DNA from: Burkholderiaceae bacterium
GTDB taxonomy: Bacteria > Pseudomonadota > Gammaproteobacteria > Burkholderiales > Burkholderiaceae
Length of the DNA stretch: 64,000 bases
Direction: 5' to 3'
NCBI GenBank assembly: GCA_021166835.1
Contig: JAJPEN010000073.1
Location: forward strand, 101,323 to 165,322
Both the position numbers and the translations under genes were made by a program. The notes under the pieces are model-generated. The model ran no database searches, was not told the origin of the DNA, and saw nothing but the letters and a program-made list of their open reading frames with translations. Positions 9,284 to 18,496 of the stretch are shown here, piece after piece (the stretch's first letter is position 1; each line of letters opens with the position of its first letter).

Positions 9284-9541
9284 TCAGCGGATCGTGAAGT
9301 CGATGACGATCTCGCCCGGGTTGCGGCTGACGTACTGGATCTCGATGTGCTCGCCGAAACGGTCGAGGATCTGGTCGAGCAGCGGCAGCGGGTCGTGGTC
9401 GTTCATGAAGCGCATCGTCTCGCCGGGCTGCAGCGCGCCGAGCGCGCCGAAGATCGCCGAGTGGCGAAAGCGCCGCGCGACACCCCGCGCATCGAAGGGA
9501 TAGGTGGTTTCGCCGAGGATCCGCAGGGAGTTGTCCGACAT
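9284..9541 (-). CDS. DUF2249 domain protein
   Basis: The 85-residue cytoplasmic protein contains DARGVARRFRHSAIFGALGALQPGE and a central DHDPLPLL segment, the conserved core of DUF2249. These proteins often sit near respiratory, denitrification or hemerythrin-type genes. The ATG at 9541 is supported by a good promoter 60-90 bases upstream. The following SirB2-like gene is eight bases downstream. Biochemical role unknown. Confidence 0.8.
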   Translation of the reverse strand: MSDNSLRILGETTYPFDARGVARRFRHSAIFGALGALQPGETMRFMNDHDPLPLLDQILDRFGEHIEIQYVSRNPGEIVIDFTIR

Positions 9542-9601
9542 GTTCTTTGCTCCGGTGAGCGATGGCGCTGGCCGCGTGACGGGCTCGTTCGCCGAAAGCG
9601 G

Positions 9602-9630
9602 AATCTAAAATGATGCTTTAGCGCAGTCAA
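9602..9630 (-). promoter_or_regulatory. Promoter of the DUF2249-SirB2 unit
   Basis: On the minus strand TTGACT (plus 9625-9630), a 17-base spacer and TAGATT (plus 9602-9607) form a sigma70-like promoter in an AT-rich patch, upstream of the DUF2249 start. Confidence 0.5.
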
Positions 9631-9663
9631 GCGCCGCGCAGCCGAGCCCCGCGCGCTCGAGCC

Positions 9664-10710
9664 TCATTCTGCGCGTGCGGCGACGCGCGTGGCGTCGCGC
9701 AGGGCGCGCGCGCATTCGCCGATGAGCATCGGTCCGCGGTAGATCAGGCCGGTATAGAGCTGCACCAGCGTGGCGCCGGCGACGAGCTTCGCGCGCGCGT
9801 CGTCGGCGCACAGGATGCCGCCGACGCCGATGATCGGGTAGCCGGCCGGCAGCGCCGCGCGCAGCGCGCGGATCACGCGATTCGAGGCTTCGAACACCGG
9901 CGCGCCGGACAGCCCCCCGGACTGCGCGGCGTTCGGCAGGCCGGCCACGGCCTCGCGCGAAATCGTCGTATTCGTCGCGATTACCGCGTCGATGCGGTGC
10001 CGGACGAGCAGCTCGGCGATCGCCTCGATCTGCGCGTCGTCCAGGTCGGGCGCGATCTTCAGCGCGAGCGGAACGCGGCGCGCGTGCTCGCGCGCCAGTT
10101 CGTCGCGGCGGGTGCACAGCGCACCGAGCAGCTCGTCGAGCGCATCGTGCGATTGCAGTTCGCGCAGCTTCGCCGTGTTCGGCGAAGAGACGTTCACCGC
10201 GACGTAGCTCGCGTGCCGGTAGACGCGCTCGAGACCGATGCGGTAGTCGTCCACCGCGCGCTCGAGCGGCGTGTCGGCGTTCTTGCCGATGTTGATGCCG
10301 AGCACGCCGCGCCAGCGCGCCCGCATCACGTTGGCGATGAACGCGTCGACGCCGTCGTTGTTGAAGCCCATCCGGTTGATCAGCGCCGAGCGCTGCGGCA
10401 ACCGGAACAGTCGCGGGCGCGGGTTGCCGGGCTGCGGTCGCGGCGTGACCGTGCCCACTTCGAGGAATCCGAAGCCGAGCGCGGCAAGCGCATCGACGTG
10501 CGCCGCGTTCTTGTCCAGTCCGGCGGCCAGGCCCACGCGGTTGCGAAAGCGCAGCCCCATCACCTCGACCGGATCGTCCACCGGGCAGCCGGCGAGCAGG
10601 CGAGCGCCGCCGAAGGCGGCGGCGCCGTCGAGCGCGCGCAGCGACAGTTCGTGCGCAGTTTCGGGATCGAGGGCGAAGAGCAGCGGTCGGGCGGCCGCGT
10701 ACGGAATCAT
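9664..10710 (-). CDS. pyrD: Dihydroorotate dehydrogenase (quinone), class 2
   Basis: The 348-residue enzyme oxidises dihydroorotate to orotate at the inner membrane with quinone as acceptor, the fourth step of pyrimidine synthesis. The N-terminal amphipathic extension (about 40 residues, [20 protein letters not shown]) marks class 2. FMN-site signatures are [36 protein letters not shown] with the catalytic serine, and GVGGI near the C-terminus. The ATG overlaps the stop of bpt by four bases, so it is the last gene of the aat-bpt-pyrD operon. Confidence 0.96.
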   Translation of the reverse strand: MIPYAAARPLLFALDPETAHELSLRALDGAAAFGGARLLAGCPVDDPVEVMGLRFRNRVGLAAGLDKNAAHVDALAALGFGFLEVGTVTPRPQPGNPRPRLFRLPQRSALINRMGFNNDGVDAFIANVMRARWRGVLGINIGKNADTPLERAVDDYRIGLERVYRHASYVAVNVSSPNTAKLRELQSHDALDELLGALCTRRDELAREHARRVPLALKIAPDLDDAQIEAIAELLVRHRIDAVIATNTTISREAVAGLPNAAQSGGLSGAPVFEASNRVIRALRAALPAGYPIIGVGGILCADDARAKLVAGATLVQLYTGLIYRGPMLIGECARALRDATRVAARAE

Positions 10711-11456
10711 CGCGAAGCGGGTGCCTCGCGCTCTTCGAGCCGCACCCACTCGCCGTCCTGCAGGCATTCGAGCGGCCGGAAGCGCGACTTGTACGACATC
10801 TTCGGGCTCTGCTCGATCCAGTAGCCGAGGTACAGGTACGGCAGTTCCAGGCGGCGGCACTGGTCGATCTGCCAGAGGATGTTGTAGGTGCCGTAGCTCG
10901 CCGACCCGACGTCGGGGTCGAAGAACGTGTAGACCGACGACAGGCCGTCGTCGAGCACGTCGATGATCGAGACCATGCGCAGCGTGCCGTCCGATTCGCG
11001 GAACTCGACCAGGCGCGTGTTGACCTTGCTCTGCAGCAGGAACTGCGCGTACTGCTCGCGGCTGTCCTGGTCCATTCCGCCGCCGGCGTGCCGGCTGGCC
11101 TGGTAGCGCAGGTACAGCGCGTAGTGCTCCGGCGAGAAGCCCAGGCGCGCGATCAGCGTGCGCAACGTTTCGTGCGCCTTCAGCGCGCGCCGCTGGCTGC
11201 GATCGGGAACGAAGGAAGCCGCCGGAATGCGCACCGGCACGCAGGCGCGGCACGCGTCGCAATGCGGACGGTAGGTGAAGATGCCGCTGCGCCGGAAGCC
11301 GGCGCGGACCAGGTCGCCGTAGACGTCGGCGTTGATCAGGTGATTCGGAGTGGCGACCTGCGAGCGCGCCTGGCGCTGCGGCAGGTAACTGCACGGGTAC
11401 GGTGCCGTGGCGTAGAACTGCAGTGCCGAGAACGGCAGTTCCTTCAGGTGCGTCAT
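10707..11456 (-). CDS. bpt: Aspartate/glutamate leucyltransferase (Bpt)
   Basis: This 249-residue aminoacyl-tRNA-protein transferase of the ATE family adds leucine to proteins with N-terminal Asp or Glu, marking them for ClpAP. Conserved features are [17 protein letters not shown] at the N-terminus, the [11 protein letters not shown] cysteine pair, and the C-terminal [24 protein letters not shown]. It overlaps its neighbours by four bases on each side. Bpt rather than Ate is inferred from bacterial length and the aat neighbour. Confidence 0.93.
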   Translation of the reverse strand: MTHLKELPFSALQFYATAPYPCSYLPQRQARSQVATPNHLINADVYGDLVRAGFRRSGIFTYRPHCDACRACVPVRIPAASFVPDRSQRRALKAHETLRTLIARLGFSPEHYALYLRYQASRHAGGGMDQDSREQYAQFLLQSKVNTRLVEFRESDGTLRMVSIIDVLDDGLSSVYTFFDPDVGSASYGTYNILWQIDQCRRLELPYLYLGYWIEQSPKMSYKSRFRPLECLQDGEWVRLEEREAPASR

Positions 11457-12184
11457 GCGTGCGGCAATGCGATGCGCATCGTTCGCCAATCCGGAGCGGG
11501 CTGTCGAACCAGTTCGTCGACCCTCTCGAGAAATGCCGCGCGCGGAATTTCGCGCGCGCCGAGCGACGCGAGATGGCGAGTGCTCTGCTGGCAGTCTATC
11601 ACGCGGAAATCGTGCGCCTCGAGCATCCGCGCGAGCGCGACGAGCGCTGCCTTCGAAGCGTCGGCTTCGCGCGCGAACATCGATTCGCCGTAGAACATGC
11701 GCCCGATGGACACGCCGTACAGGCCGCCGACGAGCCGCTCGTCGTTCCACACCTCCACCGAATGCGCGAAGCCCAGGCGATGCAACGCGCCGTATCCGGC
11801 GCGGATGTCCTCGGTGATCCAGGTGCCGTCCTGCCCCGCGCGCGGCGCCGCGCATTCGCGCATCACGCGATCGAAGCCGACGTCGAGCGTGACGCGCCAG
11901 CGCGCCTCGCGCTGCGCGGTGCGCAGCGTCTTGCGCAGCGATCGCGAGACGCGCAGCTCCGGCAGGTGCAGCACCATGCGCGGGTCGGGCGACCACCACA
12001 GCACCGGCTGCCCGCTCGTGTACCACGGGAAGATGCCGCGGCGGTACGCCTCGAGCAGGCGAGCCACCGACAGCTGCGCGCTCGCCGCGAGCAGCCCGTT
12101 GGGCACCTGCCAGGCACGCGCCGGATCGGGCAGCGGATCTTCGGTGCCGAGCCAGGCGAGCATGCGACGCGGGGAGCGGGACAC
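11453..12184 (-). CDS. aat: Leucyl/phenylalanyl-tRNA-protein transferase
   Basis: The 243-residue enzyme transfers Leu or Phe to proteins with N-terminal Lys or Arg. The core [26 protein letters not shown] and the later [18 protein letters not shown] and [15 protein letters not shown] are Aat signatures. The frame opens with GTG at 12184; an ATG at 12163 is an alternative that would shorten the protein by seven residues. It heads an operon with bpt and pyrD, so both halves of the N-end-rule labelling system are made together. Confidence 0.95.
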   Translation of the reverse strand: MSRSPRRMLAWLGTEDPLPDPARAWQVPNGLLAASAQLSVARLLEAYRRGIFPWYTSGQPVLWWSPDPRMVLHLPELRVSRSLRKTLRTAQREARWRVTLDVGFDRVMRECAAPRAGQDGTWITEDIRAGYGALHRLGFAHSVEVWNDERLVGGLYGVSIGRMFYGESMFAREADASKAALVALARMLEAHDFRVIDCQQSTRHLASLGAREIPRAAFLERVDELVRQPAPDWRTMRIALPHA

Positions 12185-12218
12185 GACGTTGCGGGGACGA
12201 TCGTAGCGTGAACAGGCC

Positions 12219-12941
12219 CTAGCCGCACTGCATCAGCTGTCGGCAATAGCGCTCGATCGGCACGACGGTGGTCGACTCGCCGACCGGCCGATGCTCGGCG
12301 CCGCCGTGCTCGAGCGCGAGCTTCATCGCGAACTGGTCGAAGAACGCATCGAACAGTTCGCCGCCACGCGTGCCGACCGCGTGCAGGCTGTCGTCGGCGG
12401 GATCGTGCTCGAGCACGATCGCGGCCAGCGGCTGCGTGGCCGGGCCCGAGAGAACGCGCGCACCGGCCGCCGGGTCGTATTCGCTGTGTTCGGAGCAGCA
12501 GTGGATGACCTGCGCGCGATGCGTGATCGCGGACGGCTCGTCGCGGTAGTTGATGAAGCTGATCTCGCGCGTCGGATACGCCATGCGGTGCGCGCAGATC
12601 GCCGAATAGGCGACGATCGAGCGCTTCGGACCGACGCCGCCGTCCCAGGTGTAGCTTTCGTCGTGGCTCGTCTCGAGCGCGACCGATCGGCGGGTCGGCT
12701 TGCCGAGGTCGATCAGGAAGGCCGGCGTGCCGATGAAGGGGTACGGAAAGACGAGCGTCTTGCGGAGTGGGATCGATGCGGCCGCGAGCGGCCGGCCGTC
12801 GGCGCCGAGCAGACGCGCCCGCGGCCAGCTACGCGGCCTGGCCGAGGAGGCCTGCTGCGCGGCCAGTGCGCGGCGCGCGTGCAGTACGGGATCGGCGGCC
12901 GCGGCGGCTGCGCAACCGAACAGGAAATCGCGGCGTTGCAT
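12219..12941 (-). CDS. Exported Rieske-like [2Fe-2S] protein
   Basis: The 240-residue product starts MQRRDFLFGCAAAA, a twin-arginine-like signal. It contains SAICAHRMAYP and VIHCCSEHSEYDP, matching the CxH...CxxH cluster-binding pairs of Rieske proteins, followed by GARVLSGPATQPL. It probably carries a high-potential [2Fe-2S] centre in the periplasm. There is no cognate cytochrome or oxidase gene beside it, so the partner is unknown. The second box reads CCSEH, with an additional cysteine. Confidence 0.7.
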   Translation of the reverse strand: MQRRDFLFGCAAAAAADPVLHARRALAAQQASSARPRSWPRARLLGADGRPLAAASIPLRKTLVFPYPFIGTPAFLIDLGKPTRRSVALETSHDESYTWDGGVGPKRSIVAYSAICAHRMAYPTREISFINYRDEPSAITHRAQVIHCCSEHSEYDPAAGARVLSGPATQPLAAIVLEHDPADDSLHAVGTRGGELFDAFFDQFAMKLALEHGGAEHRPVGESTTVVPIERYCRQLMQCG

Positions 12942-12961
12942 GCACTCGCTCCCCGGCAGAC

Positions 12962-13507
12962 TCACGAAGGCGATCGACGCGGGCCGACCGCTCCGGTGTG
13001 CATCGACCGCGTTCCTTCGCGCCGGTCGGCGAAGAACCAGCGAAGCGCCTGCGCGACGCTGCGGAAGGCGAGCGAGTCCCAGGGGATCTCGTCCTCGCGG
13101 AACAGCTTCGCTTCGAGGCTCTCGGGGCCGGGCTCGAAGGACGGGTCGAGCAGCGCCGCGCGGAAGAACAGGTGCACCTGGTTTACGTGCGGCACGTCGA
13201 TCATTGCGAACGGCGGGCCCAGCTCGATGCGGGCTCCGGCCTCCTCGACGGTTTCGCGTTGCGCGCCCTCGGCGGTGGTTTCGCCGTTCTCCATGAAGCC
13301 GGCGGGCAGCGTCCAGAAGCCGTAGCGGGGTTCGATCGCCCGCCGGCACAGCAGCACGCGGTCTTCCCAGGTGCACACCGTGCCGAGAACCATGTTCGGA
13401 TTCTCGTAATGGATGGTTCCGCAGCGGGCGCAGCAGAAGCGCGCCCGGTTGTCGCCGGGCGGGACGGTCGAGTGGACCTCATGGCCGCAAACCGAGCAGA
13501 ACTTCAT
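12962..13507 (-). CDS. Nudix hydrolase with N-terminal zinc ribbon
   Basis: The 181-residue protein starts with a zinc ribbon (CSVCGH and CCARCG, residues 4-30). The Nudix box GFMENGETTAEGAQRETVEEAGA follows, with the RExxEE core that binds magnesium. Zinc-ribbon Nudix enzymes include NudC-type NAD(H) pyrophosphatases, but this one is shorter and its substrate cannot be read from sequence. It lies 20 bases upstream of the Rieske-like gene on the same strand. Confidence 0.85.
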   Translation of the reverse strand: MKFCSVCGHEVHSTVPPGDNRARFCCARCGTIHYENPNMVLGTVCTWEDRVLLCRRAIEPRYGFWTLPAGFMENGETTAEGAQRETVEEAGARIELGPPFAMIDVPHVNQVHLFFRAALLDPSFEPGPESLEAKLFREDEIPWDSLAFRSVAQALRWFFADRREGTRSMHTGAVGPRRSPS

Positions 13508-13573
13508 CGCGTGCGGCCAGTGTAACAGCGCTTGATTCGCGTCAAGGACGAGCGCATCATCACCAACGAAAGT

Positions 13574-13620
13574 GAGAACTGTTCTCGTTAAGGCAAATTC
13601 GTTCTCGTTGAGGCGAATTC
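13574..13620. promoter_or_regulatory. Palindrome plus 20-bp tandem repeat upstream of the iron operon
   Basis: GAGAACTGTTCTC (13574-13586) is a perfect 13-base palindrome. Overlapping it, GTTCTCGTTAAGGCAAATTC (13581-13600) is repeated head to tail as GTTCTCGTTGAGGCGAATTC (13601-13620), with 18 of 20 bases identical. They lie 45-90 bases before the P19-like gene. An iron-responsive (Fur-type) operator is plausible given the operon, but the match to a Fur box is only partial. Confidence 0.45.
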
Positions 13621-13664
13621 CCGCCCTCCATCCCGCAATTCTTTCCCGTCCGCAAGGAATTCCG

Positions 13665-14234
13665 ATGCTTCTCGACAAACCCGCGGCGGCGCTCGCCGGT
13701 CCGCTGCTGTTGTCGCCGCTGTTGCTCTTCGCATCGACCGCGTCGGCCCTGGAGTATCCGATCGGCTCGCCGCGGAATGCCGCCGGCATGGAGATCGGCG
13801 CCGTCTACCTGCAGCCGATCGACATGGAGCCCGAAGGGCACATGCGCAAGGCCGCTGATTCCGACCTGCACCTGGAGGCCGACATCCACGCGCTGTCGAC
13901 CAACGTCAACGGTTTTCCCGAAGGGGCGTGGATTCCGTTCCTGCTCGTGCGCTACGAGATCACGAAGGCGGGTTCGAGCGAGACGATCCGCGGCGACATG
14001 ATGCCGATGGTCGCCAGCGACGGGCCGCACTACGGCGACAACGTCAAGCTGCTGGGCCCGGGCAAGTACCACGTCAAGTACACGGTGTTTCCGCCCAATG
14101 CGCCCGAGAACGCGCTCGGCATGCACTTCGGGCGTCACACCGATCGCGCCACCGGCGTGCGGCCGTGGTTCCGGCCTTTCGAACTCGAGTGGGATTTCAC
14201 CTACGCCGGGATCGGCAAGAAAGGCGGCTACTGA
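13665..14234 (+). CDS. ftrA: P19/FtrA-like periplasmic iron-binding protein
   Basis: The 189-residue protein has a signal peptide (cleavage near ALA-LEYPIG, about residue 28). It matches the P19/Tp34 family: YPIGSPRNAAGMEIGAVYLQPI, the methionine-rich MEPEGHM, DLHLEADIHAL, and a conserved histidine in GPHYGDN. These dimers bind copper and iron in the periplasm and feed the FTR1 permease. AAGGAA precedes the ATG at 13665. It is the first gene of the iron operon. The symbol follows the ftrABCD system of related betaproteobacteria. Confidence 0.85.
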   Translation: MLLDKPAAALAGPLLLSPLLLFASTASALEYPIGSPRNAAGMEIGAVYLQPIDMEPEGHMRKAADSDLHLEADIHALSTNVNGFPEGAWIPFLLVRYEITKAGSSETIRGDMMPMVASDGPHYGDNVKLLGPGKYHVKYTVFPPNAPENALGMHFGRHTDRATGVRPWFRPFELEWDFTYAGIGKKGGY

Positions 14235-14236
14235 TC

Positions 14237-15799
14237 GTGCGCGGCCTCGCTTGCGTGGTGCTGGCGCTCGGCTCGCTGGCCGGGGGAGTGCAGGCAGCCG
14301 ACGATAGCGCTGCGCTCGAAGCGCGCGTGCACGCGCTCGCCGAGCGCATGGAGCGGCTCGAGCAGCGCAACCAGGAGCTGGAGCGCGAAGTCGCCGAGTG
14401 GAGACGCCGCGGTGGGGCGCAGGCGGCCACGGCAGTGCCGGCGGCCACGGCAGCCCCGGCGGCGCAGGCCGCCGGGTCTTCGTCCACGCTCGAGGCGCGC
14501 GTGCACGCGCTCGAGGAGGCGCAGGCGCGCACCGAGCAGTCGCTCGCCACCGACCGGCTGAGCGAAACCGAGCCGGAGTTGGTGACGCGGCTGAAGGCAC
14601 TCGAAGCCCAGACCTCGTCGATGCAGAAGCAGGCGCGGCAGATCGAGGCGCTCGAGGGCATCACCGTGGCGGGAAGCCTCACCACCATGGCGCAGCACGT
14701 CGGCGCCGGCGGCTCGGACACCGGCGCCCCGCAGTCGCGCCTGGGCTACCGCGGCGACCTGTCGGTGACGCTGCCGGGAGGCACCTTCGGCAGCGCCGAG
14801 GGCTCGATCTTCACGCACCTGCGCTTCGGTCAGGGCGAGGGAATCGGCGTGCGCCGCGCGTTCGCCAGCACCAACTCCACCGCGTTCGAAGTCGCAGGCG
14901 TCGGTTCCGACTCCGATTCGTCTTTCGCGATCCTCGCGCAGGCGTGGTACCAGCTCTCGGTGCCGCTGGGGGACGACGGCCTGCCTGCGCAGGCGCGGCG
15001 ACACCTGTTCTTCAACGTCGGCAAGATCGACCCCTTCGTCTTCTTCGACCAGAACGCGATCGCTGACGACGAGACCGTTCGCTTCGCCAACAACGCCTTC
15101 GTCCACAATCCGCTGCTCGATGCCGGCCGCGACGTTGGCGCCGACGAATACGGCTTCTCGCCGGGCGTGCGCGTCGCCTACATCGACGAAAGCGACGCGG
15201 GGCTGAAGTGGCGCGCCTCGGTCGGCGCCTTCGGCGCGGGCAGCGCAGCGAATTTCTCAGGCTCGCCCGGTCGGCCGTTCCTGATCGGCCAGCTCGAAGC
15301 CTCGCCGCGACTGTTCCAGGGACTGGTCGGCAACTACTGGATCTACGCGTGGCGCAATCCGCGCGCCGTCGATTTCGACGACAACGAGGCCTTGCATGCC
15401 GGCTGGGGCGCCTCGATCGACCAGCGCGTCACCGACGATCTGACGCTGTTCGGACGCTTCGGCCAGCGCACCACCGGGCACGGCTCCTTCGACCGCGCGC
15501 TCACGCTCGGCAGCGAGCTGGACGGCGACGTCTGGCGGCGCGCCGCCGACGGCATCGGGTTCGCTGTCGGCTGGCTGGGCATCAGCGACGAGTTCCGCCG
15601 CGCGGCAGCCGCCGGCGAAGTGCCCGGATTCCCGGGCAGGCCGAGCAGCTACGCGCATATCGCCGAGCTTTACTACCGCTATCGCTTCAACGACCGGGTC
15701 GAGATCACCCCCGATCTGCAATGGCTGCGTCACGCCGGCGGCGACCCGCGCGGCTCGACGCGCATGATCGTCGGGCTGCGCGCCCGCGTGGGCATCTGA
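14237..15799 (+). CDS. Outer-membrane porin, OprB-like, with N-terminal coiled coil
   Basis: The 520-residue product starts at a GTG two bases after the P19-like stop. It has a signal peptide ending near VQA-ADD, then a coiled coil (LEARVHALAERMERLEQRNQEL, repeated around residue 85), and a long beta-barrel region. The barrel contains FNVGKIDPFVFFDQNAIADDE and ends in ...GLRARVGI. This fits the carbohydrate-selective OprB-like porin family. Its place between ftrA and ftrB suggests it admits the iron ligand across the outer membrane, but that is inference. Confidence 0.7.
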   Translation: MRGLACVVLALGSLAGGVQAADDSAALEARVHALAERMERLEQRNQELEREVAEWRRRGGAQAATAVPAATAAPAAQAAGSSSTLEARVHALEEAQARTEQSLATDRLSETEPELVTRLKALEAQTSSMQKQARQIEALEGITVAGSLTTMAQHVGAGGSDTGAPQSRLGYRGDLSVTLPGGTFGSAEGSIFTHLRFGQGEGIGVRRAFASTNSTAFEVAGVGSDSDSSFAILAQAWYQLSVPLGDDGLPAQARRHLFFNVGKIDPFVFFDQNAIADDETVRFANNAFVHNPLLDAGRDVGADEYGFSPGVRVAYIDESDAGLKWRASVGAFGAGSAANFSGSPGRPFLIGQLEASPRLFQGLVGNYWIYAWRNPRAVDFDDNEALHAGWGASIDQRVTDDLTLFGRFGQRTTGHGSFDRALTLGSELDGDVWRRAADGIGFAVGWLGISDEFRRAAAAGEVPGFPGRPSSYAHIAELYYRYRFNDRVEITPDLQWLRHAGGDPRGSTRMIVGLRARVGI

Positions 15800-15803
15800 A
15801 CCG

Positions 15804-16139
15804 ATGCGCATCGTGCTCGCCACCGCATTCGGCCTCGCGCTGGCTGCCGGCGCCGGCGGCGCGTGGGCGGCCGAAACCGCCACCTACCCGGTCGTCGTCC
15901 GCGACGGACGCATCGAGCCGGCGCGGCTCGAGGTGCCGGCCGGCGTGAAGATCAAGCTGACCATCCGCAACGAAGGACCGGGCCCCTGCGAGTTCGAGAA
16001 TCTCGACCTGCGCGTCGAGAAAGTGCTCGCGCCGGGGGCCAGTTCCTTCGTCGTCATCCATCCGCTGCGACCGGGCAGCTACCGCTTTTTCGACGAGTTC
16101 CACCCGGACACGTCGGAGATGCTGCTGATCGCGAAGTGA
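15804..16139 (+). CDS. ftrB: Cupredoxin-domain periplasmic protein (FtrB-like)
   Basis: The 111-residue protein has a signal peptide (residues 1-23) and a single cupredoxin-like domain (PARLEVPAGVKIKLTIRNEGPGPCEFENLDLRVEKVL). Such domains accompany FTR1 permeases and are thought to oxidise or hand over iron via copper. The cysteine in GPCEFEN and the histidine in FDEFHPDTSEM are candidate ligands. It is spaced four bases from the porin gene. Confidence 0.8.
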   Translation: MRIVLATAFGLALAAGAGGAWAAETATYPVVVRDGRIEPARLEVPAGVKIKLTIRNEGPGPCEFENLDLRVEKVLAPGASSFVVIHPLRPGSYRFFDEFHPDTSEMLLIAK

Positions 16140-16152
16140 GGCCACAACGGGA

Positions 16153-17037
16153 ATGAATGCGCTGATCGTCGTCTGGCGCGAGAGCCTGGAGGCCATGCTC
16201 GTCATCGGCGTGCTGCTGGCGTGGATCGCGCGCCAGCCCGCGCCGCAGCCGCTGCGCCGCTCGCTGTGGGGCGGGGTGGCAGCGGGCATCGCGCTGGCCG
16301 CGCTGCTCGGCGCGGCGACCTTCCTCGTGCAGAGCCAGCTGCAGGGTGAGGCGCTCGAGATCTTCCAGATCGCGATGGTGCTGTTCGTCGCGGTGCTCAT
16401 CGTGCAGATGGTGCTGTGGATGCGCCGGCACGGACGCGCGATGCGCCAGGAACTGGAGCAGCAGGCCACGCGGGCCGCGGGCGGGCTCGGGCTGGCGATC
16501 GTCGCCGCGCTCGCCGTCGCGCGCGAAGGGGCCGAGACCGTCGTCTTCCTCTACGGGATCGGCTTCGAGGCCGGCGGCGGTCGCCTGATGTCGGTGGCCG
16601 GCGCGATCGCCGGCTTCGTACTGGCCGCCGCCACCGCCTGGCTGGTCGCGCGCGGCGCGCGCTTCCTCAGCTATCGGGTCGTGTTCCGCGTCAGCGAGAT
16701 CCTGCTGCTGCTGATCGCCGCCTCGCTGCTGGCCAACGGCATCGACCGCATGATCGCGATGGACTGGCTCTCGCCGATGCTCGATCCGGTCTGGGACACT
16801 TCGGCGCTGCTCGACGACCGGGTCGGCATCGGCCGCGTCGCGGCGGACTTCCTCGGCTACCGCGCGCGGCCCTCGGCCACGCTGCTCGTCGCCTATGCGC
16901 TGTTCTGGCTCGCTGTATTCGTCGGCTGGCGGCGCAGCGCCAGCCCGATCGCGCCCGCCCCGCGTAGTGGACAGCCGGAACAGCCGGAACAGCCGGCGAA
17001 GGGCTCGGGGGCCGAAGCGCGCGGAGCCTCGCGATGA
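16153..17037 (+). CDS. ftrC: FTR1-family high-affinity iron permease
   Basis: The 294-residue integral membrane protein has about seven membrane segments and two REXXE iron-passage motifs: RESLE at residues 9-13 and REGAE at 124-128. It moves iron across the inner membrane. It follows the cupredoxin gene and overlaps the polyferredoxin gene by four bases. The C-terminal tail carries a short QPEQPEQP repeat. Confidence 0.93.
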   Translation: MNALIVVWRESLEAMLVIGVLLAWIARQPAPQPLRRSLWGGVAAGIALAALLGAATFLVQSQLQGEALEIFQIAMVLFVAVLIVQMVLWMRRHGRAMRQELEQQATRAAGGLGLAIVAALAVAREGAETVVFLYGIGFEAGGGRLMSVAGAIAGFVLAAATAWLVARGARFLSYRVVFRVSEILLLLIAASLLANGIDRMIAMDWLSPMLDPVWDTSALLDDRVGIGRVAADFLGYRARPSATLLVAYALFWLAVFVGWRRSASPIAPAPRSGQPEQPEQPAKGSGAEARGASR

Positions 17038-18473
17038 ACGCCCCGACGCCGCTGCCGTTGCTGGACGCGCGCCGAAGCGCGGCCTTCGGGCCGGCACCGA
17101 GGCGCCCCGGGCGTCGACGCAGCGCGCTCGCGCGTCTGGGCGACGCGATGCAGCAGCACCGGCGCGTGATTCTCGGCATCCAGTGGGTCGTCGTCTGCGT
17201 CTACCTGCTGCTCGTCGTCGTGCCGGCGTTCCTGCCGCTGCCGAAGAGCGGCGAGCGCATCGTCTCGAATCTCGCGCTGTTCGCGCAGTTCGCTTTCTGG
17301 GGTATCTGGTGGCCCTTCGTCATCGCCAGCATGTTCGTCGTCGGGCGCGCCTGGTGCGGCGTGTTCTGCCCGGAAGGCGCACTCACCGAGTTCGCCAGCC
17401 GGCACGGCCTGGGGCGCAGCATTCCGCGCTGGATCCGCTGGAGCGGCTGGCCTTTCGTCGCCTTCGCCTGCACGACGATCTACGGCCAGCTGATCAGCGT
17501 CTACGAGTATTCGCACGCGGCGCTGCTGATCCTCGGCGGCTCGACCGTGCTGGCGGTCGCCGTCGGCCTCGTCTACGGGCGCAACAACCGCGTCTGGTGC
17601 CGTTACCTGTGTCCGGTCAGCGGCGTGTTCGGATTGCTTGCCAAGGTCGCGCCGGTGCACTTCGCGGTCGATCCGGAGCAGTGGAAACGCCACCCGGGGC
17701 GCGCCGAGCGCATCGACTGCGCGCCACTGATCGACGTGCGGCACATGACCAGCGCCTCCGATTGCCACTCGTGCGGGCGCTGCAGCGGCCATCGCGACGC
17801 GGTCGCGCTCGAGCTGCGCCGGCCGAACGCCGAGATCCTCTCCGCCGGCCCGCGGCAGATCGGCAACGGCTCGGCGATCCTGCTCCTGTTCGGCATGCTC
17901 GGGCTGGCCACCGGCGCCTTCCAGTGGACGCTGAGCCCCTGGTTCGTCGCGATGCGCCAGGGGGCCGCGCAATGGCTGGTCGAGCACGACTCGTTCCTGC
18001 TGCTGCGCGACGATGCGCCCTGGTGGCTGCTGACGCACTACCCCGAGGCCAGCGACGTCTTCACCTGGCTCGACGGCATCGCGATCCTCGTCTACATCGG
18101 CGGCTACGCGCTGCTCGCCGGCGGCCTGAGCTGGCTGGCGCTGCGTGCGGCGGCGCGCGTGGCCGGCGCGGCGCGCTTCGACTGGAAGACGCTCGCGCTC
18201 GGACTGGTGCCGATGGCCGGAGCGGGCCTGTTCGTCGGATTGTCGATGACGACGACGACACAACTGCGCGCCGAAGGATGGTTGCCGGCCGGGGTCGATC
18301 TGCTGCGCGCGCTGCTGCTGGGCGGGGCAGTGCTCTGGTCGGTCTGGCTCGGGCTGCGCATCGTCGCGCGTTCGCCGGCGGCGTTCGCGCGTCGTGCGGC
18401 TGCGAGCCTGCTCTACCTCGTGCCGGTGGCCGTTTTCGGCGGCACGTGGTACCTGATGTATTTCGTGTGGTGA
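17034..18473 (+). CDS. ftrD: Polyferredoxin-like membrane protein (FtrD, NapH/CcoG-like)
   Basis: The 479-residue protein has several membrane segments and paired cysteine motifs of the NapH/CcoG type (CGVFCPEGAL, CRYLCPVSG) plus CHSCGRCSGH for an iron-sulfur cluster. In FtrABCD systems this protein supplies or accepts electrons at the permease. It is the last gene of the operon, and the four-base ATGA overlap with ftrC indicates coupled translation. Confidence 0.85.
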   Translation: MNAPTPLPLLDARRSAAFGPAPRRPGRRRSALARLGDAMQQHRRVILGIQWVVVCVYLLLVVVPAFLPLPKSGERIVSNLALFAQFAFWGIWWPFVIASMFVVGRAWCGVFCPEGALTEFASRHGLGRSIPRWIRWSGWPFVAFACTTIYGQLISVYEYSHAALLILGGSTVLAVAVGLVYGRNNRVWCRYLCPVSGVFGLLAKVAPVHFAVDPEQWKRHPGRAERIDCAPLIDVRHMTSASDCHSCGRCSGHRDAVALELRRPNAEILSAGPRQIGNGSAILLLFGMLGLATGAFQWTLSPWFVAMRQGAAQWLVEHDSFLLLRDDAPWWLLTHYPEASDVFTWLDGIAILVYIGGYALLAGGLSWLALRAAARVAGAARFDWKTLALGLVPMAGAGLFVGLSMTTTTQLRAEGWLPAGVDLLRALLLGGAVLWSVWLGLRIVARSPAAFARRAAASLLYLVPVAVFGGTWYLMYFVW

Positions 18474-18496
18474 GCGGGCTTTCGCTCGCTGCGGCG

